This document shows, in pieces, positions 11,770-25,476 of a stretch of DNA of 64,000 bases; positions within the stretch are counted from its first letter, which is position 1; each line of letters opens with the position of its first letter. The DNA lies in NCBI GenBank assembly GCA_036365515.1, contig CM070874.1, positions 114,745,235 to 114,809,234 on the forward strand. Reading direction: 5' to 3'. The DNA comes from Torymus aiolomorphi (lineage: Eukaryota; Arthropoda; Insecta; Hymenoptera; Torymidae). The notes under the pieces were generated by a model. That model saw only the letters and a list, made by a program, of their open reading frames with translations. It searched no databases and was not told where the DNA came from. The position numbers were made by a program, and so were the translations under genes.

Positions 11770-12680
11770 AAGTCTGATACATTCAATTATTCATTTTGAG
11801 TCGTCGTTTTATTTGACAATATATCATCTGTTCTGTTTCCCCTTTCTCAAGTGCGTGCGCGCAAAAAGTAATTTACCAACTTTCCCTCCCTTGTCTTTTT
11901 TAGTCAGATGACATATTTTTTGACAATAAATAGTTGGCTCCGATGGGTGGCGTTTTTTGAGTAATGGCACAGCTTATCGTTAATAAACAAACTGAATAAG
12001 AAAAAGGGTATTCATACCATGTTAAATATTTTTTGCAAACAAAACATAACAAATTCAAAACACTTCTGCGAAAATTAAACTATAAATCATCCATCTTTTG
12101 GTATAACTACAATTTATTATTGAAACACTTTACATGCATTATTCTATGTTAAACTAGATTTCGATCGCTAATATTGTGAAGAGTTACTGGTTTCTAATCA
12201 AACATCAAATTTCTTATCACCTTTATTTCAAAATTAAGAATAATGTAAATGCAATGTATTATGTAACAATCTATCAATAATCTTTGGGAGGTGGAAGGGG
12301 GATCCAGTATCTGTAATTATTTTGGTGTTCTCCCTTATTTTGAATTAGATTGAAGCTTTTAAATTATAAAATGTTATTTTGAAAAACGAGTAGTTTCTTT
12401 GTGCATATCACAATTTTTGTACGTAAAACAAACTAATGTTGATAAAAGAAGCCAGAGTTGTTAGATGGCGACTTTTTGTATCACTTACTCTCAAAGAATG
12501 TGACGTCACTTGCACGTGAGTGAAAAGGATAGAAGATCGCCATCTGGTAACTCTGAAAGAAACTAATAACCCTCCTGCGCACAAAGACGAGTGTACGTGT
12601 CCAAAATACGTGGAATTCCTATCTAACTCTCCTGTGCAGAAGGGTCAATTTGATGTAAATAAAGTTTGATATAAATTTAT
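11770..12680. other. Intergenic, nothing recognised
   Basis: AT-rich sequence without ORFs of note. A weak inverted pair (CCAGAGTTGTTAGATGGCGA near 12450 and TCGCCATCTGGTAACTCTG near 12537) forms a hairpin of about 100 bp. Confidence 0.5.
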
Positions 12681-13970
12681 TTAAGGATGTACTGGCTATA
12701 AGGTCCCTGCCAAATATCTGTGAATTCGATAAACTGCAATAATTAATTGTATGCGATGGTTGACCAAATTTAAGTTCTTGTGGGTGATTCAGAAGTATAA
12801 TACGAATATATTAAGCTTTAAAAATTGCAAATCGAATAAAAATTAGCAAAGTTCTGTTATTTTTTATAGTTACAAAAATCGAGTCATTGAGTAAATTTAG
12901 TAAGTAAAGTGCCAAACTTTTAATTTTGATTCGATATTTAATTTCTAAAGCTTATAATATTCCTGTCATGATTTGTAATCGATTAGGAGCATTGAAAATC
13001 GACTATTTATCCGGCATTATTTATTATTGCAGTTTATTTCCCGTACAGTCCCTGCCAAAAGTTAAGTGCCTAATATTAAAACAACAATAACAAAATAATG
13101 TAGGGTAAATAGATAATTTTCAATGCTCCTAACCGATTACAAATCATGACAGGAATATTATAAGCCCTAGAAATTAAAAATCGAATCAAAATTAAAAGTT
13201 TGGCACTTTGTCGATTTCAGTATTAAAAATTTACTTAAGGGGATGTGGGCATGTTCTTGTTTGTGCACATAAGGATTGTGCACATATTTATTGTGCACAG
13301 ATAGCATCGGTACAGATCTATATATATATAGATATATGCCAATGTTAAAGTGTGCACAATTAATATGTGCACAATCAGTATGTGCATAAACAAGAACACG
13401 TCGGATGTGCAACCCTAATTTCAATATTTTTTTAAATCAACATTCAAACATTTATTTGGAAAAAGACGGCTGTCAAGCGCTCCGTACACGCAAACACTAT
13501 ATGCAGATTTTTTTCTGGATAATTCTATTAATATTTGCGTGAGTTATGCTCGTTTGAAAAGTAGGTCAATTGTAGATTCCTACTTACCGACAGTACGGTT
13601 TTTATTTAATTAAATAAATTCTCATCATTTTTTTGGAAAAAGACGTCTGTCAAGCGCTCCGTACACGCAAACACTATATGCAGATTTTTTTCTGGATAAT
13701 TCTATTGATATTTGCGTGAGTTATGCTCGTTTGAAAAATAACGTCGGTACTCACATCCCCTTAATGACTCAGTTTTTGTAACTATAAAAAATAGCAGAAC
13801 TTTGTCAATTTTTATTCGATTTTCAATTTTCAAAGCTTATTATATCCGTATTATACTCCTGAATCACCCACAAGAATTTAAATTTGATCAATTATCGCAT
13901 ACAATTATTTATTGCAGTTTATCGAATTCACAAACTTTTGGCAGCGACCTTACGGCCAATACAACCTTAA
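12681..13970. mobile_element. TTAA-flanked foldback element 1
   Basis: Bounded by TTAA at 12681-12684 and 13967-13970. Ends GGATGTACTGGC and GCCAATACAACC are inverted repeats, and the arms stay complementary for over 200 bp. The inner part (about 12890-13234) is itself a hairpin. A second TTAA element (13235-13764) has inserted into the right half. TTAA target use is typical of piggyBac and Kolobok transposons. No transposase is present. Confidence 0.75.
13235..13764. mobile_element. TTAA-flanked element 2, nested in element 1
   Basis: TTAAGGGGATGTG at the left and CACATCCCCTTAA at the right. Just inside the left end is a hairpin of GTGCACA-type repeats (about 13253-13400). The rest holds a direct duplication of about 115 bp (about 13450-13565 and 13625-13740; shared CTGTCAAGCGCTCCGTACAC). 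Confidence 0.8.
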
Positions 13971-14242
13971 TGTAAAGAAAAAAAGTAGCGAAGAACCAAG
14001 AAGTATAGCATATAAGAATCAAAAGGAATGATTTAATCGATTTCTCATCTTTGTTATACTTTCATACTCATAATGCCTGCACGAGCTTAATTAAATCCGA
14101 TTATAATATCTTCAGTAAAATAAATATTCATGTTTTTTACATCATATTTTTAACGCCTTCGAATTATGTCAAACTATTAACATGTTCAGCAACCTAAATT
14201 TTCCCAAACAAAATGTATCGATCAATTTTCAGGAGAACCATC

Positions 14243-16479
14243 ATGTTCGCCACAGTGATCGCGTGGGGCAAGCCCGAGCCCCTGAACAAAAGCAGCGCCT
14301 TCACCTTCGAGGAGGATGAAAGAATAATGTGCTTCATGGCAGAGGAGAGATGGGCGGACGCGCCTTGCCAACCCAAAGATGTTAGAGCAGAGTTGCACAA
14401 ACGGTTTGCAGAGCGCGGCAGCACGCGCCGTTATGCCGAGGTTATCCGTCGCGCAGCCCAGCTCGGCAGCGACAAGTTTGCGAAGGAAGCCCTGGAGGCC
14501 TTCCCTGCTTTTGCGTCGCGATCGGGGGAGAGCGCCGCGGCAGCTCGCGCGCGCTTCGAACACGCGCAGTTCCTGCTGAGGCGGTACTTTCAGAAACGTC
14601 ACACTGCCTGGATGCCCTCGCCAGCGAGGAAAAGAAAGAGGGAAGAAAAGGAGGAGGACTTTGACGACGCAGTTGCTATTAAGCGATTGTTTGAAATTCA
14701 CCAGGCTAGCGACAACGACGGTAAGTTTTGCTCTGGTTTAGTGTAGGTATTATATTGGTTCTTTAGGATTTTGTGGGTTTCTTGCAAAATTTGTCTGCTT
14801 GCGCAGAGTTTATCAGATTAGATTATTTTTGTGACAATGGAGTTTAGGTTGATTTAGCATTGGGTTTTAAGTTGCAAAAGTTTTTTTATAGTAGAGAACA
14901 TTAGCCCTTTAAGGGGGTCCGAAAGTCAATTAAAAATTCAAATTTCGCGCCACAATATAGCAGACGAAAAAATAAGTAATTTGCCCATAACAAATAGTAA
15001 AAACAATATTACGGAAAACCAGGACTGCATTGCCCTCCGTTACATTATTATCTATCATTTAACAAAATTTGAAGTTTCTATATAAATATTTCGCTGAATG
15101 GCATTTGAATTACTTGATTTTGAGACATTATTCAAATGCCATTCAGCGAAATATTTATATAGAAACTTCAAACTTTGTAAAATGATAGATAATAATGTAA
15201 CGGAGGGCAATGCAGTCCTGGTTTTCCGTAATATTGTTTTTACTATTTGTTATAGGCAAATTATTTATTTTTTCGTCTGCTATATTGTGGCGCGAAATTT
15301 GAATTTTTAATTGACTTTCGGACCCCCTTAACGGGCACAGTTTTTTTTAAAAGAAGCTTTATTCGTGATTGTTTATTCAATAACAATTGCGAATTGCATG
15401 AATTGATGCGAAACTTGTAATGAAATGCATAGTACATCATTAACAAGTATAGAAAAGTTCATTTCATGCTGATACAATATTATAGACCTGAGTTACATGA
15501 AAACAAAAACGAAGAAAATGAGGTGGGAAGTGTACTTCCCACAGCCGGTTAAGGACGTTCTCCGGCTCAAATTCATCAATATCGCAAAAATTGTGATTTA
15601 AAAATATTATTTATGATGGAAACCCTTCATGAGTCTCTATACACTACTCCAAAAATAAAAAAAAATGACGGTGTAAGATGAAAGGTGTCAATACGATATT
15701 TAAATAAATAGCACTTACACGGTGTGACTATATAGTCACACCGTCATTTTTTTTTATTTTTGGAGTAGTGTATAGAGACTCATGAAGGGTTTCCATCATA
15801 AATAATATTTTTAAATCGCAATTTTTGCGATATTGATGAATTTGTATATATAGATATACAAATAACGTGGAGTTTTTCTCTATGTCTCTGAAATTAATAT
15901 CGCACGCCATATTGAAAATTATACCATATTATTCCTCTTGATTTCTAGTTTTATGCCTTACGGTTGAAGAAAAAAACACAAAGAAAACTTTTTTTATAGT
16001 AAATCAAAATATATTTTTCAAACGAGCTTAGATAGGGATCCTGTGTTAACGCTAAAACTTTGAAGTCAAATATTTCTATTTTGAATACCTCTATGAACGT
16101 GGGACTTTGAAGCATGTACTAAGGACACTAAATCAAACATTCTCTGCAAGTTTCAGGAAAATCACAAGAAAATCGTTTTCTCGGAGAACGTCCTTAAATG
16201 GTTAAAACAATAGAAATAAAGTTGTAACGATGAATAATTTACGTGACGCTGTTATATTGTAGATATTTATTCTAAAAGGCTATGCGGAGTGTTTGTACGT
16301 TATGATGGTCCAGCGGAATAAGAACCATATAATTTTTGTATTGAAAGTTTCATAACTAATTTGATTGTTTTAAAAAATATGTGCTATCTATACATTATTC
16401 CAAATTAATTTATCAACTTTATATTTTTTGTTTAGATGGAATTCTGACCCCACCCAGAAAGAATAAGAAATTATTTTAA
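14243..16479 (+). CDS. Two-exon gene, 173-aa basic nuclear-type protein
   Basis: Exon 1 is preceded by an acceptor (TTTTCAG, 14226-14232), so the start is the ATG at 14243. The exon runs to 14720 and is followed by a consensus donor GTAAGT. Exon 2 (16436-16479) follows TTTGTTTAG and joins in phase 1, giving the ending ILTPPRKNKKLF and TAA. The protein has an acidic-aromatic N-terminal helix (FTFEEDERIMCFM) resembling the first helix of Myb/SANT-type domains, a helical Ala/Arg-rich middle and a nuclear-localisation-like run (RKRKREEKEED). Function unknown; a DNA- or chromatin-binding role is only an inference. Codon use is GC-rich, unlike the AT-rich surroundings, which supports a real gene. 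Its intron carries two TTAA foldback elements. A polyadenylation-like AATAAAATAA lies near 16705. Confidence 0.7.
14909..15331. mobile_element. TTAA-flanked palindrome 3
   Basis: TTAAGGGGGTCCGAAAGTCA at the left and TGACTTTCGGACCCCCTTAA at the right, complementary almost to the centre near 15118. Non-coding. It lies in the intron of the 14243-16479 gene. Confidence 0.9.
15549..16197. mobile_element. TTAA-flanked element 4 with inner hairpin
   Basis: Ends TTAAGGACGTTCTCCG and CGGAGAACGTCCTTAA are perfect inverted repeats. The inner hairpin at about 15570-15842 has arms of about 130 bp with loop-proximal CACCGTCATTT. It shares the host intron with element 3. Confidence 0.85.
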
Positions 16480-18730
16480 ACAAGATGACAGTAATTTTAT
16501 AATAAGAAGATCATTAACAAACAAAAAAGTTATTTTTTTTTTTATTTCAAATTAATAAGACAAGGTTGTGATTATAGTGTTAAACCTTTTTGTAATTGTT
16601 TATGCATATTTGTAGTATGAATCATTACCAAAAAATGTTATTTATTATTTATTGTGAATTAATAAGTATTGTAATCAGTATTAAAGTTAAATGCATGACT
16701 AGGAAAATAAAATAATTTAATGATAAACAATAAAGCCTCTCATCGTTTACCTTTACCCTAACTACAATTTTCGACCGTAATTGAAAACATCAAGTGGAAA
16801 CTTACTGGGAATCCGCGCAGCAGCGGCAGCCAAAGCCGAAGAATAAGTAGTAACGATATTTGATTTCTTCCATTATTTGCGAGTAACGGACACAGTCCTC
16901 TACAGGATCGAATTAGATATATCCAGCCGTGTGCATATACGGCTTGAGCGATCCCGAGGCATCGGGATGGAAAAACCGAGGGCGCCCGCAATCATCGGTG
17001 TAACTGCAAACGATGAGAACCAATCATAGGGTCCGATTGAGCCGTCCGCACGACAATTGAAAAATAATATAAGCGTTATAATCATTTTCTGGATGCGGAA
17101 AATTAGTCCTAATCTATTTTGCAAGACATTTGCCAGTCGCGTATATGCGGTTGTACTTTGAGAATTATTACATTAATATTATAATATATAAGTACACTGA
17201 TTTTTATTTAATGCAATATGATAATTGAAATTATGCCGAAATGTTAGATTTACCTTCCAATTTCGACATTTTTTGTACATTCGCTAAAATTTTTTAAACC
17301 CTTTTTACATTCTCTTTCTCGACTTAATAATTACCATAATTAGATTATAGATCTGAAATGTCTCTACAGAGCTAATTGGCTAATTGGCTAAAAAGACCAT
17401 AGTACAAAATACGTAGTATAAAATCACAAGCTTAATGGCAAATTTTCCAGGGAGCACTAATTCAATAAAATACATTAAATACAGATCCCAAGCTTCCAAT
17501 AAAATTACATCACCGCGCGCAATGAAATCGTTCACGACAGTCGCACTCGCGCGAATTAAATTATAAGTTGTAAACGGGCGCGCGCTCATTACCGCGAAAC
17601 TTGTTCCGTCGAACGCGCCTGCCTACATCAATTGAACTTTACGCCGCGATAAAACGCGCGCACGGAAGCTATATACCTACACGGCCCGGAAAAGGGACAC
17701 TACTATAAACGCGCGCGTTATTATACGCCCAATTAGGGTGTAGCACGCGCGCGCGCGCGATGCAAATTAGGATGCGAGCGCGAGTGTAAAAAGCGGTCCA
17801 GTTTTACGATCGCGCGCCGCGATGTCGGGGAAGTATTAGACGCTGAGTTACGCGCGCGTCGCGCGAACTGCCGAGTAATTGGCAACGAGTTTAATTCTCA
17901 CGACGGGGGGTCCGAATCTTCGTAGTAATCGATTGGGGGCGGTTTTTGATCTTACCGTCGTAAAATTGATATTGCCGCGGAGTAGTTCTTTTGGCGGGAT
18001 GTTTGTACTTATGGCAATGCCGACACATTTTTACGGCGCCGTTACATTTGGCGGTGTGTGTATTATTTGTATTTTCAACATGTGGAATTTATGTTGGAGT
18101 TCCAAGTGGATGTAGCAAATAATTTTAAGTTCCTTATCATTCGATAAAAATAATTGATAAACTAATATTATTGAATTTATTAAATGAGTAAAGTCTTTAA
18201 TCTTTTCTTATTTGAAAGTCCGTGGCGAAATAATATCATTAAAAAAAAAGAAATTATATCGTCATAGAACATGCAGCATGGCAAGGCGAGACAACGAAAG
18301 TAAATTTCTCTCCATAAATTCGTTCTTAATTTGTTTTGAATCGACCACGTTTTACTTGAAAGGCATACAAATTCAAATATTTTTTATCACCACGCCATTC
18401 ATTCTCAATACAATACATAATAAACATTTTTCCGCCACGGCCGATAATAATTTTATAGAAAACGCACATTCCGCGCGCTCGGCCGCAAAAATTCCTCATT
18501 CGCACGCCAGCTGCGAAGATAAGATCGAACGTGCATGCGCGACACGCGACTTTACGTCGACCCTTTTTATGCCTCGCGCGATTATGCACCTGTCCGTGTG
18601 CTGCCGATTTATTAAAAGCCCGAGGCCTATGTCGTAGACCCGGAAAATCCCCGATAAATCGTTTAATTAATTGTTGGCCGTTACGCGAACGGGTTGTTTA
18701 TGCTGCGATGTTGCAAAAGTCACAGAAGCC
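16480..18730. other. Intergenic, no firmly supported gene
   Basis: AT-rich to about 17500, then a CpG-rich stretch with CGCGCG runs (17510-17880) that may be a promoter. Short minus-strand ORFs at 16760-17124 are moderately GC-rich and contain a hydrophobic segment (MIITLILFF), but no family was recognised and splice sites are unclear. No call is made. Confidence 0.4.
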
Positions 18731-19106
18731 GAAACGACGCACAGTGGGAAAAAATGGACAAAATTCTTGTGACAGCTCAGTTTTTGACGAATCTTGATAA
18801 TTTTTATTTTTAAATACTCTTAATCTTCTAGAGAATAATGTGTCACTGCGAAAATTACGATAATATTGCCCAAAAATAAATAGCGGCGATAATATATTTT
18901 TAACGGAATAATTCTAACTCTATCATCTATTTTATGTACTTTAGATACGTAAAATTTGCGGGAAACCCTTGGGTGCGAAGGGAGATTTATTTCTCTCATC
19001 GTTCTCCACCCCCACAAGGTTCTCAAACCTTACTATGGATGAAAATTAAAATAATTATAAATAATAATACAAAAAATGTATAAAAAATAATAAAATTTAT
19101 CTGGCA

Positions 19107-19290
<184 letters not shown>

Positions 19291-20027
19291 ATAAATTAAA
19301 ATAATAAATAAAAAAAAATATACATGTAATAGATAGGTTGATGGTAAATAATAATAATATCAATTTGCATAGGAAACTATTTTTTTTAATTTTTTCCTTG
19401 TAATTAATTTACACGTATATTCATAATATAAAAATTATAGGCATAATATACAATATATAGATTACTTTCAACAGACTACTTATATACAAAAACACAATTA
19501 TTTATATAAAATTATACATGAAATTCTATACAATCAAAACTATTGTTATATATAAGTATAATGTACAATATTTATAGGCATATGAAAAAAATAAAACAAA
19601 AGATTTTTATTTAAATTAATATTTTTATCATTTACCATTATCATGTACTAGATAAATTATACAATTTTATATATATTTTTTCATTTTTATTTATGAATAT
19701 ACATGTAAATTAACTACAAGGAAAAAATGTTAAAAACTAGTTTCCTATGCAAAATGATATTGTTGTCATTTACCGTTAACTCATGTATTATATTTATATA
19801 TACTAGTGGGACTTCCCCCCTGATCGCTTCGCTCGTCAACCCCCACTTTCGAGTTGTTTTCTAAGTAATGTTTTTAAAAGTTTATGGTTCTGCATCAGGT
19901 TCTGCCTCAAAATAAATGCAAATTATACATATTTTTTTTAATATTATAGCCTCATTTTACTTGAGTTTGCGGTTTGTAGGTTTGTGTTTTATGGGTTTTA
20001 TAGGTTTGGAGTTTGTGGGTTCTGGGT

Positions 20028-20217
20028 TCATAGGTTTAGGGTTTATGGGTTTAGGGTTTATGGGTTTAGGGTTTATGGTTTATGGGTTTAGGGTTTATGG
20101 GTTTAGGGTTTATGGGTTTAGGGTTTATGGGTTTAGGGTTTATGGGTTTAGGGTTTATGGGTTTATGGGTTTAGGGTTTATGGGTTTAGGGTTTATGGGT
20201 TTAGGGTTTATGGGTTT
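20028..20217 (+). repeat. Telomere-like 15-bp minisatellite
   Basis: About a dozen tandem copies of GGGTTTAGGGTTTAT with small variants (one unit shortened near 20075). Each unit contains a TTTAGGG heptamer and a TTTATGGG octamer, G-rich on one strand like telomeric DNA. The ORF through it encodes only a GFRVY repeat and is not counted as a gene. Confidence 0.9.
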
Positions 20218-21154
20218 TGTGGGCTTGGCTTTGTTGGGTTTAAGATTTATGCATTTATGTTTATCATTTATCAAGTAATTTATGTCTTTAGTCTACATTG
20301 CCTGTATAAATATCGTTATAAGGTCCGTACCTAACCTCAAAATTTTTATGAATACAAAAACATGATTTTCGCAGTGAGAGGTTGTTCTGTAGTATCCTCT
20401 GAATACGTATACCAATTTTGGTGAAGTTTCGTTGAGAATTGAGTTGTCACAAGAATTTTGTCCATTTTTTCCCACTGTGCGACGTATCGCTTGGAAATTG
20501 GGAGTTCGAATTATCGTCGTGGCGTTGAGTTTGTATGAGATATGTGGAAAATTGTACATATGTAGTTATTCTATTGTTAGTTTTTTATATGGCAATAAAA
20601 GTATTTTTCATGAAATAGTTGGGGAAAAAAATATTCTTATAATTATTTTTATGGTATTTCCAATTTCGAATTCGCGTCGAGAAATTAATTTTGAAGTAAG
20701 ATGTAATATGATTTTTTTATCAAGAAATTCTACGTGAATGGTAAATCGCTTTGCTGTTTCTAGAAGTTTTTTCAATTTTATATATTTTTTCTGCGTATGA
20801 AAAATTAATTTTATCGTCTTTACACGACTGTCATAAACATTTAGTACGGTAGAAGAAAAAAATTTTTCATTATTCCATAACGATGAGCTAGTGTAATGAT
20901 TCAAGACCTTCAATATTAAAACATTTGACTAACTAAGCGGAAGTTACTGATACTATTACGTTTTTATAAATCGTATCAACCACATTTGAATACGCCTTAC
21001 TATAGGCAAATACATATTTTATACGCGTGTATTTAATGAACAATTAATAATAGAACTATTCAAATGAAAATCTAATAAACATATATTTGCCAGTTATAAT
21101 TTTCTTGGGCTCTAGTAGTGTTCTTTACGTGAAGAAGACACTAATTTTTCAACC

Positions 21155-21972
21155 ATGTCAACTAAGTTTTCTTATTTCTTATTCTTTGTGATCGCCATTG
21201 AATATTTCTATCACGTTCAGGCAGAAGGTGTGTATCGAATATTTCTGCAGCATAAATTTTTTACATTTTACGTGTACTTGTCGATATTACAGTTTGTTAC
21301 TTTATGATTAATTTTTTTAAGTTTATACAATAATTTCTCTTTGGTGCTCTTTATTTTTAGTAACTGTAGTGTAGTGCCTAAAGAAATTTTAAAAATGTGG
21401 GAAAATACAATGGCAGTAATTTATATTTTCTTAATCGTGTTTTATACACGAAAACACGAGATAGCATTTTATTATAAATTATTTTAACTGGAAAATATTT
21501 TGCTTAATACTTTTTAATAGTTTTTAACGTACAAAAAAGAAAGGTTTATTTTCATGATTATGTTATTTCAAGTTCAAAGATGGGAAAAATTTTCATTTTT
21601 TTTCAAGAAGAACCGTTTAGAAAAGTTAATTTTACTGTTTTGAAATTGTTACTTGTTATTTTTTTCGCATGGTAATTATCATGTACGAGATAAAAAAAAT
21701 CCTTTTACATAAATTTACTCAAAACTATTTTTATTTCATCATCACTTTGATTAGAAAATGAATTCATCAGAAAATTACGTATTCCAGATGGTAAAAGGTG
21801 CAAGCCAGGCGACTCGTATTTTGATGGCTGCAACACATGCTATTGCACGGTGTACTTCCAGAACATGAGCAATTTCCTCCTCTGCTCTCATGACATCTGC
21901 CCTCACGGACATACGCCTTCTCCGACACCGGAAGGTTTCTGGAAAAATACCGATGAAGTGTCATTCGAATAA
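21155..21972 (+). CDS. Pacifastin-type serine protease inhibitor, single domain
   Basis: Exon 1 (21155-21227) encodes a signal peptide (MSTKFSYFLFFVIAIEYF..VQA) and ends at the donor AAG|GTGTGT. Exon 2 (21788-21972) follows ATTCCAG, joins in phase 1 and ends TAA at 21970. The product is 85 residues. Exon 2 carries CKPGDSYFDGCNTCYC, then a C and a final C four residues later (CSHDIC), the six-cysteine spacing of pacifastin light-chain (LD) domains that inhibit trypsin- or chymotrypsin-like enzymes outside the cell. The CNTCYC core is diagnostic. Repeated AATAAA follows the stop. A related gene lies 3.5 kb away on the other strand. In wasps such proteins occur in haemolymph and venom; which applies here is unknown. 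Confidence 0.85.
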
Positions 21973-24140
21973 AATAAAATAAATCAACTCTAAAATTATT
22001 GTATCTAAATATGCACTTCTACTATAACAGTTTGCGTAAATTGTAACTTCATTCTAATAAATTTATAAACTTCATTCAAAGTAAAAAAAAATTGGATACA
22101 CAATGCCCGTACTAAACTAATGGCATATTATTCTTTACATTTTAACTTTCTTTCGAAACTTCTTTAACTTTACGATGTGTTAATGTTAAATTATAATTTA
22201 GTAATATGCAGGAATGTTTCACAAATACGCCGCTAGAAATGATTTTATTTTGCCGGAAATTATGTACACTACATCTTCTAATACTCTATTAGATCTGATC
22301 TATTTCATTTATCGTTGAAATACCAGCATAATTTTTGAACGTGTATACATCTTGCGCAAATACTAATAGAATTATTAAAAAAAATTTCTGAGTAGTATTT
22401 ACATATACACGGAGTGTCTGACAAAATTGTTTTTCCAAATAAACGTTCGAATATTAATTTATTAAATAATAAAATTGGGTTGATTTTGGACTTCACATCG
22501 CCTTAAAAAGGAGATAGTGATAGATAAAGATGGCGTCCGCGCATGTCCAGTACGTGATTGAAAATTTGAATAAATAATTGTACGTTGAACAAAAACAGAA
22601 AATTGAACAATACGCCTATTTAGCATCAATATGGTTCAAGCTCTTTTGGTTATTCGCAGTATTTTCATTAAAAGGTATCTAGACGTAAAAATGTGTTTTA
22701 TCTCTTTTTTTAATCTCTTGCAAGCAACGATTGTGGTACTAATCTTAAATCCTCCAAAGTATTTATCTGAAAAACTAAATTCGTTCGAATCATTTCAGTA
22801 TTTTACAGAGAAAGATCTTCACCATAAAACATTAAAATAATTCTGGGCTTGACTCAAAGATTATTAAAAAAATATGTTTTGATAATATCTTCTGTTTCTG
22901 ATGCAGCAGGAAAACATATAATTTGTATCTGACTTCTTGATTCCTATTCATCCTTTTGAGCTTGATGCTATGCTCTAAAAGAAATTGAAACAAAGTCATT
23001 CGTTCAAGTAAAAATGGCATGATGTTGTAAATATATATTATAAGTAATCTGGATGTTTACTTGCACACTTTCGACCCACGCGACTCAATTCGATTGCGTT
23101 TAATGTACGAAAAATAATACCCAGGGCTGTAAGATTAATGACTGCTGGATTAGGCATTATTTTTATCTTGAGATCGATAGATTATTAAAAACTTCGAAAT
23201 ATTATATAGTTGATAAGTCTTATAAAACAAGAGATAAAATAAACTTAGCAATTTTAAAAATATTAATAAACTATTATACAATCGTTTGTAATTTAGTAAA
23301 CAAGGACTAGATAGGTGATTAATGGTAACACAAGAAGAAGGAGCAGCGTGACGGTGGTATCTACAGTAAATATTGTCATGTCAGGTCTCATTGACATTGA
23401 TATTGACACATATTGATAGGTGTCATGCTATAGAAGCCTAAGAATATCTGTGGCTTCCAGGAATAACGACTTAACTGACTTTTACCTGTTATCGAGAAAT
23501 CGCCGTTTCAAAATTTCTGTCATGACACTTCATATGTAAGATCGAAATGCGCGAGATGAGTCATAACAATTTAGCTTAAAAAGCTTAAAAAAAATACCCG
23601 AGATGTTATTTCCAATATCAAATTTACCGCTGGACACGATCCCGCCCTCAAAAAAATTTGAAAATTTTGTGGAAAGTCGGAAAATTATTGTTAAAAGTAG
23701 ATACTTTAAGCTGACATAATTCGTGCTATACTTTTATAATATAAAGGTATTATATATTATGGTCGAAAAAGCGGTAGAGTCTTTTTTAACCAGTTTTTAG
23801 CGATTTTTTAGTGTTTTTTTACACTTTTCTTTGATATTCCAACATTTACTTATTATCTTAGATTTTTTTCTGAGTGCTAATTCAGATTCCCCAAAACATT
23901 CTACACAAAAGTAGTGTCTTTGGAATTTTGTTTATCCACTTTTGGTATTCTATAAAAATTCCTTGAAAGCAAACCGTTCCATTTCTGGTTATTTTCTTGA
24001 TTTTCGCAGGTTTCTCTCAATGAATAAAGATTCAGAACCATAATCACAGCGGAATGATCGATTTGTAATATTTATGTGACTTAGGCGTTTTAACCGGTTT
24101 TTTATACATATTTTTGAAAAAGTAGATTTTTTGATTTAAG
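21973..24140. other. Intergenic, nothing firmly recognised
   Basis: AT-rich sequence between the first inhibitor gene and a minisatellite. Short ORFs at 22305-23020 lack motifs. Nothing else supported. Confidence 0.5.
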
Positions 24141-24169
24141 TGTGATTTTTGAGTTTCTTTTTTATGCAA

Positions 24170-24420
24170 GATAGTTTTCGCGGCGTTTTTCTTTGTTGAC
24201 ATTCTTTTTCGTGGCTAATATTGATGCGGGATAGTTTTCGTGGCGTTCTTGTATAGGTGAGATTTCTTTTCGTGGCGAACATTGATGCGGGATAGTTTTC
24301 GTGGCACTTTTGTAGATGGGATTTTTTTCGTGGCGAATGCTGATGGAGAACAGTTTACATTGCTTTTTCTAGGTGAGATTCTTTTCGTGGTCAATATTCA
24401 TGTGGGATAGTTTTCGTCGG
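24170..24420. repeat. Minisatellite, unit about 60 bp
   Basis: Five imperfect copies built around GGGATAGTTTTCGTGGCG and TTTTCGTGGCNAAT..TGATG. Non-coding. Confidence 0.75.
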
Positions 24421-24551
24421 TACCGGCGATATAATGTAAAACATTTGATTCAATTTTGAAATCACAAAAACCTGTTAGAAACTTTTAATTTTCTGAAATA
24501 AAGGTATTATAAATGTACGTTAAGTAACAATTAGTAATAGCATTGTCTGTT

Positions 24552-24653
24552 AACATATCGACGGCTGAGCTGAACAAGGTCGTATCTCGGCGCGCGGGCG
24601 AAGAACGTCCACGCGGTGAGATACGACCTTGTTCCGCTCAGCCGTCGATGTAA
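24552..24653. repeat. GC-rich hairpin
   Basis: TATCGACGGCTGAGC and AACAAGGTCGTATCTC are mirrored by GAGATACGACCTTGTT and GCTCAGCCGTCGAT, with a loop of about 30 bp. Confidence 0.85.
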
Positions 24654-24849
24654 AGTGGGAATCTACACTTGATTCTGATTTCAGTAAAATTATTTGATTC
24701 GTTTGAAACGATTTTTAATAATTAATTGATTAAATAATTAATTAATTAACAATTTCATTAATTAATTTTTACGTTGTAAATAATTTTTAAGAATATTTGT
24801 GAATCTTTGTGAAAATTTTGGTGTAACTTTGTTTAATAAAATTTTTAGT

Positions 24850-24884
24850 CTGATGAAGTCAGCGCTCCATAATGCTGACGAAAC
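24850..24884 (+). ncRNA. Hammerhead-ribozyme-like core
   Basis: CTGATGA (24850-24856) matches the hammerhead consensus exactly, followed by stem II GTCAGC / GCTGAC (24858-24863 with 24874-24879) and GAAAC (24880-24884). Stem I and stem III partners were not found by eye, so this may be a degenerate copy from a Penelope-like or similar element. Its GC-rich neighbour hairpin at 24552-24653 may belong to the same repeat. Confidence 0.35.
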
Positions 24885-25084
24885 GTCGCTTTGATAAAAA
24901 GAAGCAAAATTAGAGTTTTTTTCAACACTTAGCTCACCTGGCCCTACAAGATCGGAAAAAATCTACAAATAACAATTAATTGATTCATAAAATACCTATA
25001 AATTAATCTTCTCTCACATTTGTTATAGTGTAACATTAATTTAATTTTATGCGTGGGTGTAAGTAATAAAGAGTACTACAAAAA

Positions 25085-25230
25085 GTTATATATATTAATA
25101 TAATATAAGTTTTATATATATATATATATATTTTAATATAAGTTATATATATATATATATTAATATATTATATTAATATAATATATTAATATAATATATT
25201 AATATAATATTTATATTCAATATAATATGT
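25085..25230. repeat. AT-rich microsatellite
   Basis: Runs of (TA)n and TAATATAT. Non-coding. Confidence 0.9.
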
Positions 25231-25476
25231 TTTTATTCTCAGTTTATTTTAAAAACCATTATAATATCATTCGAAATATTTTGGGGATTTAATCAAAAAC
25301 ATGAATATTTTTTGTATTTTCACTTTAAAAAAAAGGAGCTTTGCAGTACATATACAATAGTAAACACTTTGATAAACAATTTAATAGACTCGTAATTTTA
25401 GTAAATGCGTCGCTAAGAAAAAACGTAATGAACTTAAAGTTAACTCAATGCTTTAACACAAGCATTTTATGCTTAT

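Noticed and set aside
14222..14701. 159-aa minus-strand ORF
   Set aside because: Shadow of the plus-strand two-exon gene, which has splice sites and a matching second exon.
19916..20278. 120-aa ORF with GFRVY repeats
   Set aside because: It is the translation of the 15-bp minisatellite; no start context, no family.
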